A stretch of DNA of 64,000 nt from Rhizobium sp. Root708 (GCF_001429725.1 NZ_LMHV01000010.1:1-64000); one strand, 5' to 3'; positions 10,467 through 19,118 are shown, numbered from the stretch's first letter. Notes: generated by a model not told the origin, from the letters alone. Program-made: numbers and translations.

Positions 10467-11451
10467 GCTTCGCCTGCTTGCCGGCGTCGGCAAGCGACTT
10501 CATCGGCCGCGGACCGATCTGCTGGATCACGATGCCGGCTGCGAGGCAACCGAGCTTGCCGCAGTCTTCGAGCGTCCGGCCCTGTGTATAGCCGTAGAGG
10601 AAGCCGGCGGCGAAAAGATCGCCCGCACCCGTCGTATCGACGAGCTCCTTGATCGTGATCGCATCCACATAGAAACGCTCGGTGCCCTTGAGGATCACCG
10701 CACCGTTCTCGCTCATCGTCACGGCTGCAATCTTGCAATCCTTGGCGATGTTGTTCAGCGCAACTTCGAAGTCGTCGGTCTCGTAAAGCGCCAGTGCCTC
10801 CTGGCGGTTGGCGAAGACGATGTCGACGGTGCCGGAGCGCATCAGGTCGAGGAATTCGCCGCGATAGCGGTCGACGCAGAAACTGTCAGAGAGCGTCATC
10901 GACATTTCACGGCCGTTCTCGTGGGCGATGCGCGCGCATTCGCGGATCGCTTCCTTGGCGCGCGGCGGATCCCAGAGGTAGCCTTCGAAATAGGTGACCT
11001 TGGACTGCGCGACCACGTCGGCTTCGACATCCTCGGGTCCAAGCTCGACGCAGGCGCCGAGATAGGTATTCATCGAGCGCTCGCCGTCATCGGTGACGAA
11101 GATCATCGAGCGCGCGGTCGGCGGGAACTTGCCCTTCGGCTGCGTCTGGTAGTGAACGCCCTGTGCGCGGATGTCATGCGCAAAGATCTCGCCCAACTGG
11201 TCGTCCGCCACCTTGCCGAAGTAGGCGGCCTTGCCGCCGAAGCTCGCAACACCTGCCGCGGTATTACCGGCGCTGCCGCCGGAGGCTTCAATCGCCGGTC
11301 CCATACTCGCGTAGAGAAGCTCGGCGCGTTCGGCATCGATGAGGTTCATCGCCGCCTTGGTGATCTTGTTGTCAATGAGGAACTGGTCGTCGCAACGCGC
11401 GATGATATCGACGATGGCGTTGCCGACGGTCAGAACATCGAATTTGGTCAT
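10459..11451 (-). CDS. PfkB family carbohydrate kinase, adenosine kinase-like
   Basis: A 330-residue ribokinase-fold kinase. The N-terminal VLTVGNAIVDIIA and GGSAGNTAAGVASFGG segments match nucleoside-type PfkB enzymes. The catalytic anion hole and base DTTGAGD is at 272-278, followed by AAGFLYGYTQGR. Rhizobial homologs are usually annotated as adenosine kinase (adenosine to AMP). Sugar specificity cannot be excluded from sequence alone. A class III cyclase lies 173 bases upstream on the same strand, so a link to adenine nucleotide metabolism is possible but unproven. Confidence 0.88.
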   Translation of the reverse strand: MTKFDVLTVGNAIVDIIARCDDQFLIDNKITKAAMNLIDAERAELLYASMGPAIEASGGSAGNTAAGVASFGGKAAYFGKVADDQLGEIFAHDIRAQGVHYQTQPKGKFPPTARSMIFVTDDGERSMNTYLGACVELGPEDVEADVVAQSKVTYFEGYLWDPPRAKEAIRECARIAHENGREMSMTLSDSFCVDRYRGEFLDLMRSGTVDIVFANRQEALALYETDDFEVALNNIAKDCKIAAVTMSENGAVILKGTERFYVDAITIKELVDTTGAGDLFAAGFLYGYTQGRTLEDCGKLGCLAAGIVIQQIGPRPMKSLADAGKQAKLT

Positions 11452-11624
11452 GAAAGGGAGGGTCCCGGTTTTGGTGATAGCCGGTGTCTGGTCTTAGCGG
11501 AATTTCGCCGCATGGGAAGCGGAAATGGCGTCGACACGCCGCAGCAACGGCTAAATAACGTCTTCGCTGTGCTGACAGCACCAATCATGACCGGAAATGG
11601 CTCTTCGCGGGCTGCAATTGCCAA

Positions 11625-12440
11625 TCATCGTTCCGCAAGCACGCGCGCCTGCACCGGTTGCTCTATCCCCTTGAGAGTGAGCAGGCGCGTTTCTGCGCCC
11701 GAAAGAAGTGTCTCGGCGCGAGCGGCCGTGTCGGTCGATACCAATATCTCGCCGGCGTCCGCCTGAGACTCCAGCCGCGCCGCCAGATTGACGGCGCCGC
11801 CAATCGCGGTGAAATCGCTGCGAAAGCTCGAGAACTCGCCGATCTCGACATCACCGCCGTGAATCCCGACGCCGACGCCAATCTTGCGGTCTCGGACACC
11901 GGCATCGGCGGCAAGGCCACTCAGCGCGGTGGTGCAATATCGCTGTATATCCATCGCTGCCATGACGGCTGCGCTGGCGTGATCTTTCCGAGCGATCGGG
12001 AAATTGAAGATCGCCATCAACCCATCGCCCATCTGCTTATTGACGATACCGTCATGGGCCCAGATTGCCTGCGCGCAGCGGTCCTGAAACAGGCTGACGA
12101 TCTCGCTCAGCCTGACCGGTTCGATCCGTTCGGAGAGGGCCGTGTAGCCCCTGATGTCGGCAAAAAGGATCGTTGCCTGCACGGTGACGTGACGTTGCTT
12201 CTTCACATAGCGAAACGAGCGTTCGCAGATCGTGCAGATGTTGGGGTTCATCTTGCTGCGGGTGATGCCGAACGCACGGAAGGGAAGAGCCAGAGGGCCT
12301 CGGATCGGGATCGGCACGTGCATCTGGTCCCAGCAGCCGCGGCAAATCGACGTGGTTCGCTGGCTGCCTGTTGCAGTAGAGGAGACTGTCGTCATGCGGC
12401 TCAAATCCATTTCGATCGACATGGCGTGCGGCGCGCACAA
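11625..12440 (-). CDS. Class III adenylate/guanylate cyclase with N-terminal CxxC pairs
   Basis: A 271-residue protein, or 256 if started at 12395. The catalytic domain (about 88-250) keeps the metal aspartates D95 (FADIRGYT) and D139 (MGDGLMAIF). It also keeps the purine-selecting Lys135 and Asp209 expected of adenylate cyclases, and the transition-state Asn218 and Arg222 in GGAVNLAARLE. The N-terminus carries CRGC at 33-36 and CTIC at 69-72, a possible zinc or iron-sulfur site, instead of a membrane or GAF sensor. Product cAMP is inferred from the specificity residues. It lies upstream of the PfkB gene on the same strand. Confidence 0.88.
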   Translation of the reverse strand: MCAPHAMSIEMDLSRMTTVSSTATGSQRTTSICRGCWDQMHVPIPIRGPLALPFRAFGITRSKMNPNICTICERSFRYVKKQRHVTVQATILFADIRGYTALSERIEPVRLSEIVSLFQDRCAQAIWAHDGIVNKQMGDGLMAIFNFPIARKDHASAAVMAAMDIQRYCTTALSGLAADAGVRDRKIGVGVGIHGGDVEIGEFSSFRSDFTAIGGAVNLAARLESQADAGEILVSTDTAARAETLLSGAETRLLTLKGIEQPVQARVLAER

Positions 12441-12786
12441 CCGAGCTTCCGATATCCGGGCGCTTTTGGCAACTCCCGGTATCGTCGCAAAAATGCCGCC
12501 TCCGCGTCATCTCGATGTCATCAGAGGCCTCTATACCTGCTGTCAACGAGATTGGCATGGACGGCTTGACGGTCGTCGCCAGTCGAGAGGGGAATGAAGC
12601 CCTTCGACGATACCGGAAGCGATGCTGACCACGGATGAACTGGCAGCCTTGCGGACCGGACTATCCGGTAGACCGGATGCGGAAAAGCGGGCGAGCCCCG
12701 CTTTTTTTGTTTTGTCGGATGCCGGTTTGTCATCAAAGGCGGTTTGCTGTTACGCATAGCGATCTCTCGCAAGGCAGCCGTTCTGA
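12441..12786. other. Intergenic region between cyclase and AEC transporter
   Basis: This 346-base region separates divergent genes, so it should hold both promoters, none of which I can place with confidence. It also contains two tandem hairpins ending in a T-run at 12663-12708 on the plus strand. A minus-strand frame at 12521-12772 has no domain and is probably chance. Confidence 0.6.
12663..12708 (+). terminator. Orphan intrinsic terminator, possible 3' end of a small RNA
   Basis: A first hairpin ATCCGG-TAGA-CCGGAT (12663-12678) is followed by a second with stem AAAAGCGGG (12683-12691) and loop CGAGC, then seven T and a further GTTTTG. This is a textbook rho-independent terminator on the plus strand. 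No plus-strand gene lies upstream: the nearest gene is the minus-strand cyclase, whose 5' end faces it. It may therefore end a short noncoding transcript that begins in the same spacer. The AEC gene starts 79 bases downstream. Confidence 0.7.
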
Positions 12787-13734
12787 ATGTCAGCCATAAT
12801 CTTCGATGTCCTCCCCATCTTCATCATGATCCTGATCGGCTGGCTAACGGTCAAGGCGAAGCTGATGAAGGCCGAGATCGGCGATGCCCTCAGCGAGTTC
12901 GTCTTCAAGATTGCAGTGCCGCTTCTGCTGTTCCGGACAATCGCCGCTGCGGACTTCCACGGGGCATCGCCCTTTCGTCTCTGGATCGCCTATTTTTCCG
13001 GCGTGGCGGTGACGTGGGTCGCCGCGCATATCGCAGCGACGAGGTTTTTTGGACGCGATGACCGCATAGGGGTCCTCGCCGGCGTCTCCTCCGCTTTCGC
13101 CAACACCATCTTCATCGGTCTGCCGCTCGTCCAGCGAACGGTCGGCGACAAGGGGTTGGTGCCCCTGTCGATCCTGATCGCGGTGCATCTGCCGGTCATG
13201 ATGATTATCGGAACGATCATGATGGAGCGTGCCGAGCACAAGATGGGCGGCAAGCAGGAGCGCAGCATCGCCAAGGTCGTCGGGCAGATCGCGCAAAACC
13301 TCGTGAGAAATCCGTTGGTCATCGGCTTGGCGGCCGGTGCCGCCATGCATCTCCTTGGGCTTCAAATTCCTGGTCCGGTAAAGCTGATCGTCGATCAGAT
13401 TGCCGGTGTCGCAGGCCCGGTCGCGCTCATCTCGCTCGGCATGGCTCTCGAAAAATACGGAATCTCCGGCAATGCCGGTATCGCCAGCGTCACCTCGGCC
13501 TTCAAGCTTTTGCTGCTGCCGGCTTGTGTCTGGACAGCAAGCAACCTGCTCGGACTGGAAAGCGACTGGACGGCCGCCCTGGTGCTGATCTCCGCAGTGC
13601 CGACCGGCGTCAATGCCTGGCTGATCGCCAACCGTTTCGGTGTCGGCCACAGCCTGGCTGCATCGACCATCACGCTGACCACCGCCCTTGGTGCAATCTC
13701 GGTATCGTTCTGGGCTTATCTTCTGGGCGCATAG
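12787..13734 (+). CDS. AEC (auxin efflux carrier) family transporter
   Basis: A 315-residue polytopic membrane protein with about ten hydrophobic segments in two five-helix halves. The sequence begins with a typical AEC helix (IIFDVLPIFIMILIGWL). The conserved small-residue motifs SSAFANTIFIGLP and SAVPTGVNAWLIANRFG lie in the crossover helices. Bacterial AEC proteins export or import organic acids such as malate or malonate; the substrate here is not evident. It is monocistronic and followed by a strong terminator. Confidence 0.9.
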   Translation: MSAIIFDVLPIFIMILIGWLTVKAKLMKAEIGDALSEFVFKIAVPLLLFRTIAAADFHGASPFRLWIAYFSGVAVTWVAAHIAATRFFGRDDRIGVLAGVSSAFANTIFIGLPLVQRTVGDKGLVPLSILIAVHLPVMMIIGTIMMERAEHKMGGKQERSIAKVVGQIAQNLVRNPLVIGLAAGAAMHLLGLQIPGPVKLIVDQIAGVAGPVALISLGMALEKYGISGNAGIASVTSAFKLLLLPACVWTASNLLGLESDWTAALVLISAVPTGVNAWLIANRFGVGHSLAASTITLTTALGAISVSFWAYLLGA

Positions 13735-13737
13735 CAA

Positions 13738-13761
13738 AAAGCCCGGCATGAGCCGGGCTTT
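13738..13761. terminator. Bidirectional terminator between AEC transporter and cycM
   Basis: A perfect 10-bp stem AAAGCCCGGC / GCCGGGCTTT with loop ATGA lies between two convergent genes. A-runs and T-runs flank both sides, so it can work in both directions. Confidence 0.85.
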
Positions 13762-13789
13762 GATGTTCTTCTGCGAAGCAGAATGACGC

Positions 13790-14365
13790 TTACTGCGTGG
13801 CGCTATCGGGTGCGTTCGGATCGGGAAGCGCAACCGGCGAGTCAGCCAGCGTGTGAAGATAGAGAATGACGTTGGCGCGATCCGCATCTTTCGGAAGACC
13901 GGCAAAGCCCATGGCCGTGCCCGCGACGTACTTCTTCGGTGCTGTCAGGAAGTGGCTCAGGTGGTCGAATGTCCACTTTTCGCTGCCGCCCTTGGAGAAG
14001 TCCTTCATAGCCGACGAATAGGCAAAGCCTTCATGCGTCGCGATTGGACGATCGACGAGACCATAGAGGTTCGGCCCGACTTTGTTCGGCCCCCCCTTGG
14101 TCGCGTCATGACAGGCCTGACACTTCTTGAAAACAGCTTCGCCGGCTTTCGCATCGGCCTTGGCAAGCAATTGCGCGATCGGAACGGCTGCTGCCGGCGC
14201 TGCTTCGCCACCACCCGAGGCGGACGCCTCTTCGGCTACGATTGCAAAGCCTTCCTTCTCCGGTGTCTCCGAGTGAAAGATCCCCTCCGATGCGATGGAG
14301 ACCGACATCAGGACGAACACCGTCCCAAGCAGCGCCCCCACCGCGGTATTCACGTAAGAATTCAT
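13790..14365 (-). CDS. cycM: Membrane-anchored cytochrome c (CycM, c552-type)
   Basis: A 191-residue protein with an uncleaved N-terminal anchor (about residues 6-25) and an Ala/Glu/Pro-rich linker to residue 62. A class I cytochrome c domain follows. Heme attaches at C82-x-x-C85-H86 and the sixth ligand is M152 in GTAMGF. CycM carries electrons from the bc1 complex to the aa3-type oxidase in rhizobia. The ATG at 14365 is chosen because GGGGAG lies about 8 bases upstream and the anchor begins there; the open frame extends to 14401. It diverges from kdsB. Confidence 0.93.
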   Translation of the reverse strand: MNSYVNTAVGALLGTVFVLMSVSIASEGIFHSETPEKEGFAIVAEEASASGGGEAAPAAAVPIAQLLAKADAKAGEAVFKKCQACHDATKGGPNKVGPNLYGLVDRPIATHEGFAYSSAMKDFSKGGSEKWTFDHLSHFLTAPKKYVAGTAMGFAGLPKDADRANVILYLHTLADSPVALPDPNAPDSATQ

Positions 14366-14519
14366 CTGCAATGCTCCCCTCGCAGCCGGCAGACATAACA
14401 CCGGACCATCTTGAAATCGCGCGGAACCTATGTCTTTTGGCTATCTGTTGCAACAGTGTTAATCGGCTGCTGCGTGAGACTTTTTGACACTTTTCCGCCC
14501 GGATTAGAAGGCCCGAACA

Positions 14520-15275
14520 ATGACAAGTCCAAATTTAGATGACGTGCTCGTTCTGATACCTGCGCGCATGGCATCGACCCGCCTTCCCGGCAAACCGCTG
14601 GCCGATATTTGCGGTCTACCGATGATCGTGCAGGTGGCATTGCGGGCAAAGGAAGCCGAGATCGGACGCGTCGTCGTCGCCGTCGACGAGCAGGAGGTGT
14701 TCGATGTGGTCGCCGCTGCCGGCTTCGAAGTCATCATGACGAGGCAGGATCACCAGTCGGGTTCGGACCGCATCTACGAAGCGCTAATGAAGGTCGATCC
14801 CGAGGGACGTGCGAAATTCATCGTCAACGTGCAGGGCGATTTGCCGACGATCGAGCCTGAAACCGTTCGTGCCGCCTTGCGGCCGTTGGAGGATCCGGCA
14901 GTCGATATCGGCACGCTGACGATCGAGATTGAGGATGAGGCGGATAAGACCGCGCCCCATATCGTCAAGATCGTCGGCTCGCCTCTTTCCGCGAGCCGCC
15001 TGAAGGCGCTCTATTTTACGCGCGCCACCGCACCCTACGGCGACGGACCGCTCTATCATCACATCGGGCTCTATGCCTACCGCCGTTCGGCTCTGGAGCG
15101 TTTCGTGACGCTCACGCCTTCGGTATTGGAAAAGCGCGAGTCGCTCGAGCAGCTTCGCGCGCTCGAAGCCGGCATGCGCATCGATGTCGAGATCGTTGAC
15201 ACGGTTCCGCTCGGTGTCGATACTCCCGCCGACCTAGAAAAGGCGCGGCGCATTCTTGCCACTAGAACGAAGTGA
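14520..15275 (+). CDS. kdsB: 3-deoxy-manno-octulosonate cytidylyltransferase
   Basis: A 251-residue enzyme that makes CMP-Kdo from CTP and Kdo for the lipopolysaccharide core in the cytoplasm. [19 protein letters not shown] at residues 12-30 is the nucleotide-binding signature. [12 protein letters not shown] carries the metal-binding aspartate, and [10 protein letters not shown] is the conserved later motif. The length matches the family. It lies 10 bases before pheA and is probably cotranscribed. Confidence 0.96.
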   Translation: MTSPNLDDVLVLIPARMASTRLPGKPLADICGLPMIVQVALRAKEAEIGRVVVAVDEQEVFDVVAAAGFEVIMTRQDHQSGSDRIYEALMKVDPEGRAKFIVNVQGDLPTIEPETVRAALRPLEDPAVDIGTLTIEIEDEADKTAPHIVKIVGSPLSASRLKALYFTRATAPYGDGPLYHHIGLYAYRRSALERFVTLTPSVLEKRESLEQLRALEAGMRIDVEIVDTVPLGVDTPADLEKARRILATRTK

Positions 15276-15285
15276 CGGATCTTCC

Positions 15286-16152
15286 ATGAATATCAAGACC
15301 AACAGGATCGCCTTCCAGGGCGAGTTCGGCGCGAACTCCGACATGGCGTGCCGCGACATGTTTCCGACCATGGAACCGTTGCCGTGCCAGACGTTTGAAG
15401 ACGCGTTCGTGGCCATCGAAAACGGTGATGCCGATATCGGCATGATTCCGATCGAGAACACGATCGCCGGCCGCGTCGCCGATATTCATCATCTGCTGCC
15501 GGAATCGCGGCTGCATATCATCGGCGAGTATTTCATGCCGATTCGCTTCCAGTTGATGGTGCTGCCCGGCGTCACGAAGGACGAGATCCGCACGGTTCAC
15601 AGCCACATCCATGCGCTTGGTCAGTGCCGCAAGATCGTCCGGTCGCATGGCTGGAAACCTGTCATCGCCGGAGACACGGCCGGCGCGGCAAAGCTCGTCC
15701 AGGAAACCGGTGATCGTTCAATGGCGGCACTTGCGCCGCGTCTGGCCGCTGACCTCTATGGCCTCGATATCGTTGCTGAAAACGTCGAGGACACCGAGGA
15801 CAACGTCACCCGCTTCGTCATTCTTTCCAGGGATGAGGAGTGGGCGCACCGCAGCTCGGCGGAAGAAAAGCTCGTGACGACGTTCGTGTTTAACGTTCGC
15901 AACATCCCCGCAGCCCTCTACAAGGCGCTCGGCGGCTTTGCCACGAACAACATCAACATGACGAAGCTTGAAAGCTATCAGCTTGGCGGAAAATTCGTCG
16001 CGACACAGTTCTATGCTGATATCGAAGGGCATCCGAACGACGCCAACGTGCGCCGTGCGCTCGAGGAACTGCGCTTCTTCTCGGAGAAGGTACGCATTCT
16101 CGGTGTCTACAAGGGGCACCCGATGCGCGGCCAGTTGCAGCTACAGAAATGA
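15286..16152 (+). CDS. pheA: Prephenate dehydratase
   Basis: A 288-residue monofunctional prephenate dehydratase (prephenate to phenylpyruvate, phenylalanine synthesis) without the chorismate mutase domain of E. coli PheA. The catalytic PDT domain covers about residues 5-185, with FQGEFGANSD at the start and the NVTRFVILS motif carrying the catalytic Thr. An ACT regulatory domain follows at about 200-282 (GALYKALGG-like region and NMTKLESY). The usual ESRP of the ACT domain reads ESYQ here, which may alter feedback. ATG 15286 is preferred to the open-frame start at 15256. Confidence 0.95.
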   Translation: MNIKTNRIAFQGEFGANSDMACRDMFPTMEPLPCQTFEDAFVAIENGDADIGMIPIENTIAGRVADIHHLLPESRLHIIGEYFMPIRFQLMVLPGVTKDEIRTVHSHIHALGQCRKIVRSHGWKPVIAGDTAGAAKLVQETGDRSMAALAPRLAADLYGLDIVAENVEDTEDNVTRFVILSRDEEWAHRSSAEEKLVTTFVFNVRNIPAALYKALGGFATNNINMTKLESYQLGGKFVATQFYADIEGHPNDANVRRALEELRFFSEKVRILGVYKGHPMRGQLQLQK

Positions 16153-16154
16153 GC

Positions 16155-16176
16155 AAGGGCGCCTTCGGGCGCCCTT
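16155..16176 (+). terminator. Terminator of kdsB-pheA
   Basis: A perfect 9-bp stem AAGGGCGCC / GGCGCCCTT closes on a stable TTCG tetraloop and is followed by CTTGTTT. It starts two bases after the pheA stop and also faces the convergent VOC gene. Confidence 0.88.
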
Positions 16177-16188
16177 CTTGTTTATAGT

Positions 16189-16557
16189 TTATTTATCCGG
16201 CTCACAGACCCGCAAGCGATGGCCGTCGGGATCGAGCACGACGAAAGTCGGGCCGAAATCCAGATCCGTCAGTTCCTGGGCGATCGGCAGCTGTCGCTTC
16301 TGCCAATCCTGGTAGAGCGTCGATACGCCGTTCTCGCCTGGAACCATGAAGGCGATCTCCGCCCGGCTGCCGGTGGCGGATGGCTGGGGTGCAACCTTGC
16401 TCAGCCGCCAGAGACCGAGAGTGAAGCCGCCGTCAAGCGCGAATGCCACGAAGTTGGGTGCTTCGGCAACGGGATCGCGACCGAGGAGAGATCGGTAGAA
16501 GGCGGCGCTCTCGGCCGGGTTCTTGACGTAGAGGATGATAAGGTTGGGGCTGTTCAT
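16189..16557 (-). CDS. VOC (glyoxalase/bleomycin-resistance fold) family protein
   Basis: A 122-residue vicinal oxygen chelate fold protein. The N-terminal LIILYVKNPAESAAFYRSLLG and C-terminal FVVLDPDGHRLRVCEP are the paired beta-alpha-beta module signatures. It could be a lyase, dioxygenase or drug-binding protein. The usual metal-ligand histidine of the first module is not obvious, so binding rather than catalysis is possible. It lies in a minus-strand group with a small protein and a YafY-type regulator, which probably controls it. Confidence 0.87.
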   Translation of the reverse strand: MNSPNLIILYVKNPAESAAFYRSLLGRDPVAEAPNFVAFALDGGFTLGLWRLSKVAPQPSATGSRAEIAFMVPGENGVSTLYQDWQKRQLPIAQELTDLDFGPTFVVLDPDGHRLRVCEPDK

Positions 16558-16661
16558 CGGATGTCCCTCGCATTGATGTAACGGTTTCGAGCGAAGCGCC
16601 GCTGCGTTTGCCGCGGCGCGCTGGGTCGTTGTCCCGGGAGATGTGTGGTTATCGGTTGCCG

Positions 16662-16886
16662 CTAGCCTTCTTGGCAGGGGCGACGGCCCCAGTCGACGAA
16701 ACCGAGATCCCGTTTCATCGACTCGGACATGGCTTCCGGATCAAGGCGTGGATATCTGTTTTGTGCCATCCGGCGCGATGCGTTCAGCATCATCCGCAGA
16801 AGCGGCGAATGCGGATAGCCGGCTGCTTCATGCTCGTCAGCGCGATTTTCGTGTGTCGCTTGGGTGAAGTGCAGGTTCGTCATCAT
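16662..16886 (-). CDS. Small protein, possibly DUF1127-like
   Basis: A 74-residue protein between the YafY-type regulator and the VOC gene, on the same strand. The C-terminal half (LDPEAMSESMKRDLGF) resembles the short DUF1127 motif in which a conserved Arg-Asp-Ile/Leu-Gly follows a helix. AGGAG sits 5 bases before the ATG at 16886, or 8 before a second ATG at 16883. That supports a real gene despite its size. The longer open frame starts at 16910. The function is unknown; DUF1127 proteins in rhizobia and agrobacteria have been tied to RNA and phosphate homeostasis, but membership here is tentative. Confidence 0.6.
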   Translation of the reverse strand: MMTNLHFTQATHENRADEHEAAGYPHSPLLRMMLNASRRMAQNRYPRLDPEAMSESMKRDLGFVDWGRRPCQEG

Positions 16887-16957
16887 CGGTGCTCCTGTTT
16901 GGATTGGCACCGATAATAGCGCTGGCCACTGTCAGTTTATGGCAGTATCAAGCGTCC

Positions 16958-17641
16958 TCATGGAGCGATGTCTTGCTGGTCCCGCCATTCCTTCAGAAGC
17001 ACGGCGCGGCGGCGCGGATAGCGCCCGTCCTGCGGGCTCATTTCGACGATACGGTCGGTACGGAAGTGCCTGTAATCCTGACGCAATTCGCACCAGGCGA
17101 CGATGACGCGCACGTGTTCGAAATAGCTGAGCGCGAACGGCCAGACACTGCGGACAGAGACCGCTCCGCTTTCGTCGGAATAGGTGAGCTTGAGGATCCG
17201 TTCGCTGCGGATTGCTTTGCGAATGGCGTCGAGATCGGCCTTGTCGGCGACCGGGGGGCGCATGTGCACCAGAAGGGTCGACGTCTCCAGATCATCGCGC
17301 ATTTCGCGGGGCAGAACCTCCGCGATCTTCGCGAGCGCATCGGCACCCGCGGCGGCCAGGCGCGGATCGGCGATACGGGCAACCCATCGCGATCCGAGAA
17401 CCAATGCCTCGATCTCGTCTTGGGAAAACATCATCGGCGGCAGCATGAAGCCCGGTTTCAGCACGTAACCGAGCCCCGGCTCTCCTTCGATGAGGGCGCC
17501 CTGCGCCTGCAGGCTGGCAATGTCGCGATAGAGCGTGCGGATGCTGACGCCCGTCTCGGTTGCCAACACGGCACCGCTGACGGGCCGACGGTAGCGCCGG
17601 AGCGTTTGCAGCAAGGTCAGAAGGCGTTCGGAACGTGCCAT
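16958..17641 (-). CDS. YafY-type transcriptional regulator (HTH-11 plus WYL domain)
   Basis: A 227-residue regulator. An N-terminal winged helix (about residues 5-60, with TGVSIRTLYRDIASLQAQGA as recognition helix) is followed by a WYL-type ligand-binding domain (about 135-215). WYL domains bind nucleotides or other small ligands. In many proteobacteria this regulator type is paired with a VOC protein, as here (16189-16557). The start has no competing upstream ATG. Confidence 0.9.
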   Translation of the reverse strand: MARSERLLTLLQTLRRYRRPVSGAVLATETGVSIRTLYRDIASLQAQGALIEGEPGLGYVLKPGFMLPPMMFSQDEIEALVLGSRWVARIADPRLAAAGADALAKIAEVLPREMRDDLETSTLLVHMRPPVADKADLDAIRKAIRSERILKLTYSDESGAVSVRSVWPFALSYFEHVRVIVAWCELRQDYRHFRTDRIVEMSPQDGRYPRRRAVLLKEWRDQQDIAP

Positions 17642-17662
17642 GTCACGTGCCTCTGCTGGCGC

Positions 17663-18625
17663 TTAGGGCTTCTTCCACTCGATCCAGTCGCGCATCAGCC
17701 GATGGGCGATCGCGCCCTTGGGCGGCGGCGCCTTGCCGGTCGAGCCGGGACGCTCGAGCATCTCCAGTGTCTCTTCTCGGGTAAACCAGCGGCAGTCCTC
17801 TAGCTCCTGCCCGTCGAACTTGATGGTCTGCGATTTTGCTTGGGCATAGCAGCCGATCATCAGCGAATGCGGCATAGGCCAGGGCTGCGAGGCATGGTAG
17901 CGGATCCGCCCGGTGTGGATTCCGGACTCTTCCAGCGTCTCGCGTCTGACTGCGTTTTCGATCGTTTCGCCAGGCTCGACGAAACCAGCGAGACAGGAAT
18001 ACATGCCCGGCGCGAAATGCGGGCTGCGGCCGAGCAGGCAGAGATCGCGCTCCTCATCGACAACAAGCATGATGACGACGGGATCGGTGCGTGGAAAGAT
18101 TTCATGTCCGCAGGCCGTACAGACACGTTTGTAGCCGCCGATGTGGGTTTCCATCGCTGAACCGCAGCGGCCGCAAAACCGGTTGTCGCGGTTCCAGCGA
18201 ATCAGGCTGGCCCCTTGCGCGAACTCGCCGAGCAAGACGTCGTCGATCAGCATTTCGCGAAACAGCGAACGCCCGTCCGCCGGCTTATACTGGCTGGTAA
18301 GCTCTTCTTCGGGTATGCCGACCGGAACAGCAAGCCGCGGCTCGCCCGTCTTGCGGTAGCCGAGCAGTACCGTCTCGTCCCAATTCGGACGCAGGTCCTT
18401 CAGCTCATATCGCGCAAACAGCGGATCCAGCACTTGTCCGTCATGCTTCAGGACCAGCTTGTCTCCGGCGAAGGCGAAGATGTGCGTCCCTTCCTTTGCA
18501 AGCGCCTTGTCGACGGATGTCTCGTCGCGATGTTCGGAATCGCGCGTGAGGTCGTTGGCGGCGAAGGCAGTCAGGCTACTGGGTTCCGGATGCGGAACAT
18601 CCGAATCGAAAAGCGAACGGCTCAT
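17663..18625 (-). CDS. nudC: NADH pyrophosphatase NudC (NAD-capped RNA hydrolase)
   Basis: A 320-residue Nudix hydrolase. An N-terminal domain is followed by a four-cysteine zinc ribbon (FCGRCGS and VCTACGH) and the Nudix box GFVEPGETIENAVRRETLEE. The NudC-specific SQPWPMPHSLM motif comes next. It cleaves NADH to NMNH and AMP and can remove NAD caps from RNA. Its ATG overlaps the stop of the upstream HIT gene by 4 bases, so the two are coupled. The zinc cysteines and Nudix glutamates are intact. Confidence 0.96.
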   Translation of the reverse strand: MSRSLFDSDVPHPEPSSLTAFAANDLTRDSEHRDETSVDKALAKEGTHIFAFAGDKLVLKHDGQVLDPLFARYELKDLRPNWDETVLLGYRKTGEPRLAVPVGIPEEELTSQYKPADGRSLFREMLIDDVLLGEFAQGASLIRWNRDNRFCGRCGSAMETHIGGYKRVCTACGHEIFPRTDPVVIMLVVDEERDLCLLGRSPHFAPGMYSCLAGFVEPGETIENAVRRETLEESGIHTGRIRYHASQPWPMPHSLMIGCYAQAKSQTIKFDGQELEDCRWFTREETLEMLERPGSTGKAPPPKGAIAHRLMRDWIEWKKP

Positions 18626-19032
18626 GATGAAAGGGCTTCCCGCAACGTCTCTATGAATGCATCTCTTTTATCCGCGACATAGGGCTCCGCCTTGCCGAAT
18701 CCCCAAACCGGGTTCGGCCAGTTGGCATCGCCGTCGAAGCGGGCAATGACGTGAACATGAAGCTGGCGGACGATATTGCCAAGAGCCCCGATATTGATTT
18801 TTGTCGCGCCCGTCGTCTTCTTCAACGCCGACGCGACCATATCGGTCTCGAATGTCAGCATCACCTGATCGAGTGGCGTCAGTTCGAAGACCTCGGTGAT
18901 ATCGACGCGTCGCGGCACGAGTATCAGCCAAGGCCAGCGGGCATCCTTCGACAACCGAAGCTCACACAGCCCCGTGCGCATGACGGGGTCGCTGTCGCTT
19001 TCCAACCGGCGGTCGAGCTTGAATTCGTCCAA
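18622..19032 (-). CDS. HIT-family (histidine triad) protein, TTG start
   Basis: A 136-residue HIT domain protein with the triad as QLHVHVIAR and the upstream MRTGLCELRLSKDARWPWLILVPRR conserved region. HIT proteins hydrolyse nucleotide phosphoramidates or related linkages. I place the start at a TTG (19032) because GGAGG lies 8 bases before it and the family N-terminus begins near DEFKLD. The longer ATG-started frame (19152) would run into the SRP RNA gene on the opposite strand. It is coupled to nudC by a 4-base overlap. Confidence 0.85.
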   Translation of the reverse strand: MDEFKLDRRLESDSDPVMRTGLCELRLSKDARWPWLILVPRRVDITEVFELTPLDQVMLTFETDMVASALKKTTGATKINIGALGNIVRQLHVHVIARFDGDANWPNPVWGFGKAEPYVADKRDAFIETLREALSS

Positions 19033-19084
19033 CAGGCATTCCTCCAGAGTTTTCCTCAGGCTAGCAGTTTTTTTCGGCCTTGGC

Positions 19085-19113
19085 TTGCTTTTGATCGCGA
19101 TATTGCCGATATG
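19085..19113 (+). promoter_or_regulatory. Probable sigma-70 promoter of the SRP RNA gene
   Basis: TTGCTT (19085-19090) and GATATG (19108-19113) are separated by 17 bases. The predicted start near 19119-19121 coincides with the base of the SRP RNA stem, which supports the assignment. It overlaps the unused upstream extension of the HIT gene. Confidence 0.6.
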
Positions 19114-19118
19114 TGCCT

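Noticed and set aside
12521..12772. 83-codon minus-strand open frame in the cyclase-AEC spacer
   Set aside because: Runs through the two hairpins and T-run of the orphan terminator and has an amino acid mix unlike a folded protein.
16596..16619. GCGCCGC / GCGGCGC hairpin downstream of the small DUF1127-like gene
   Set aside because: No T-run follows on the minus strand and GC-rich inverted heptamers are common at this base composition.
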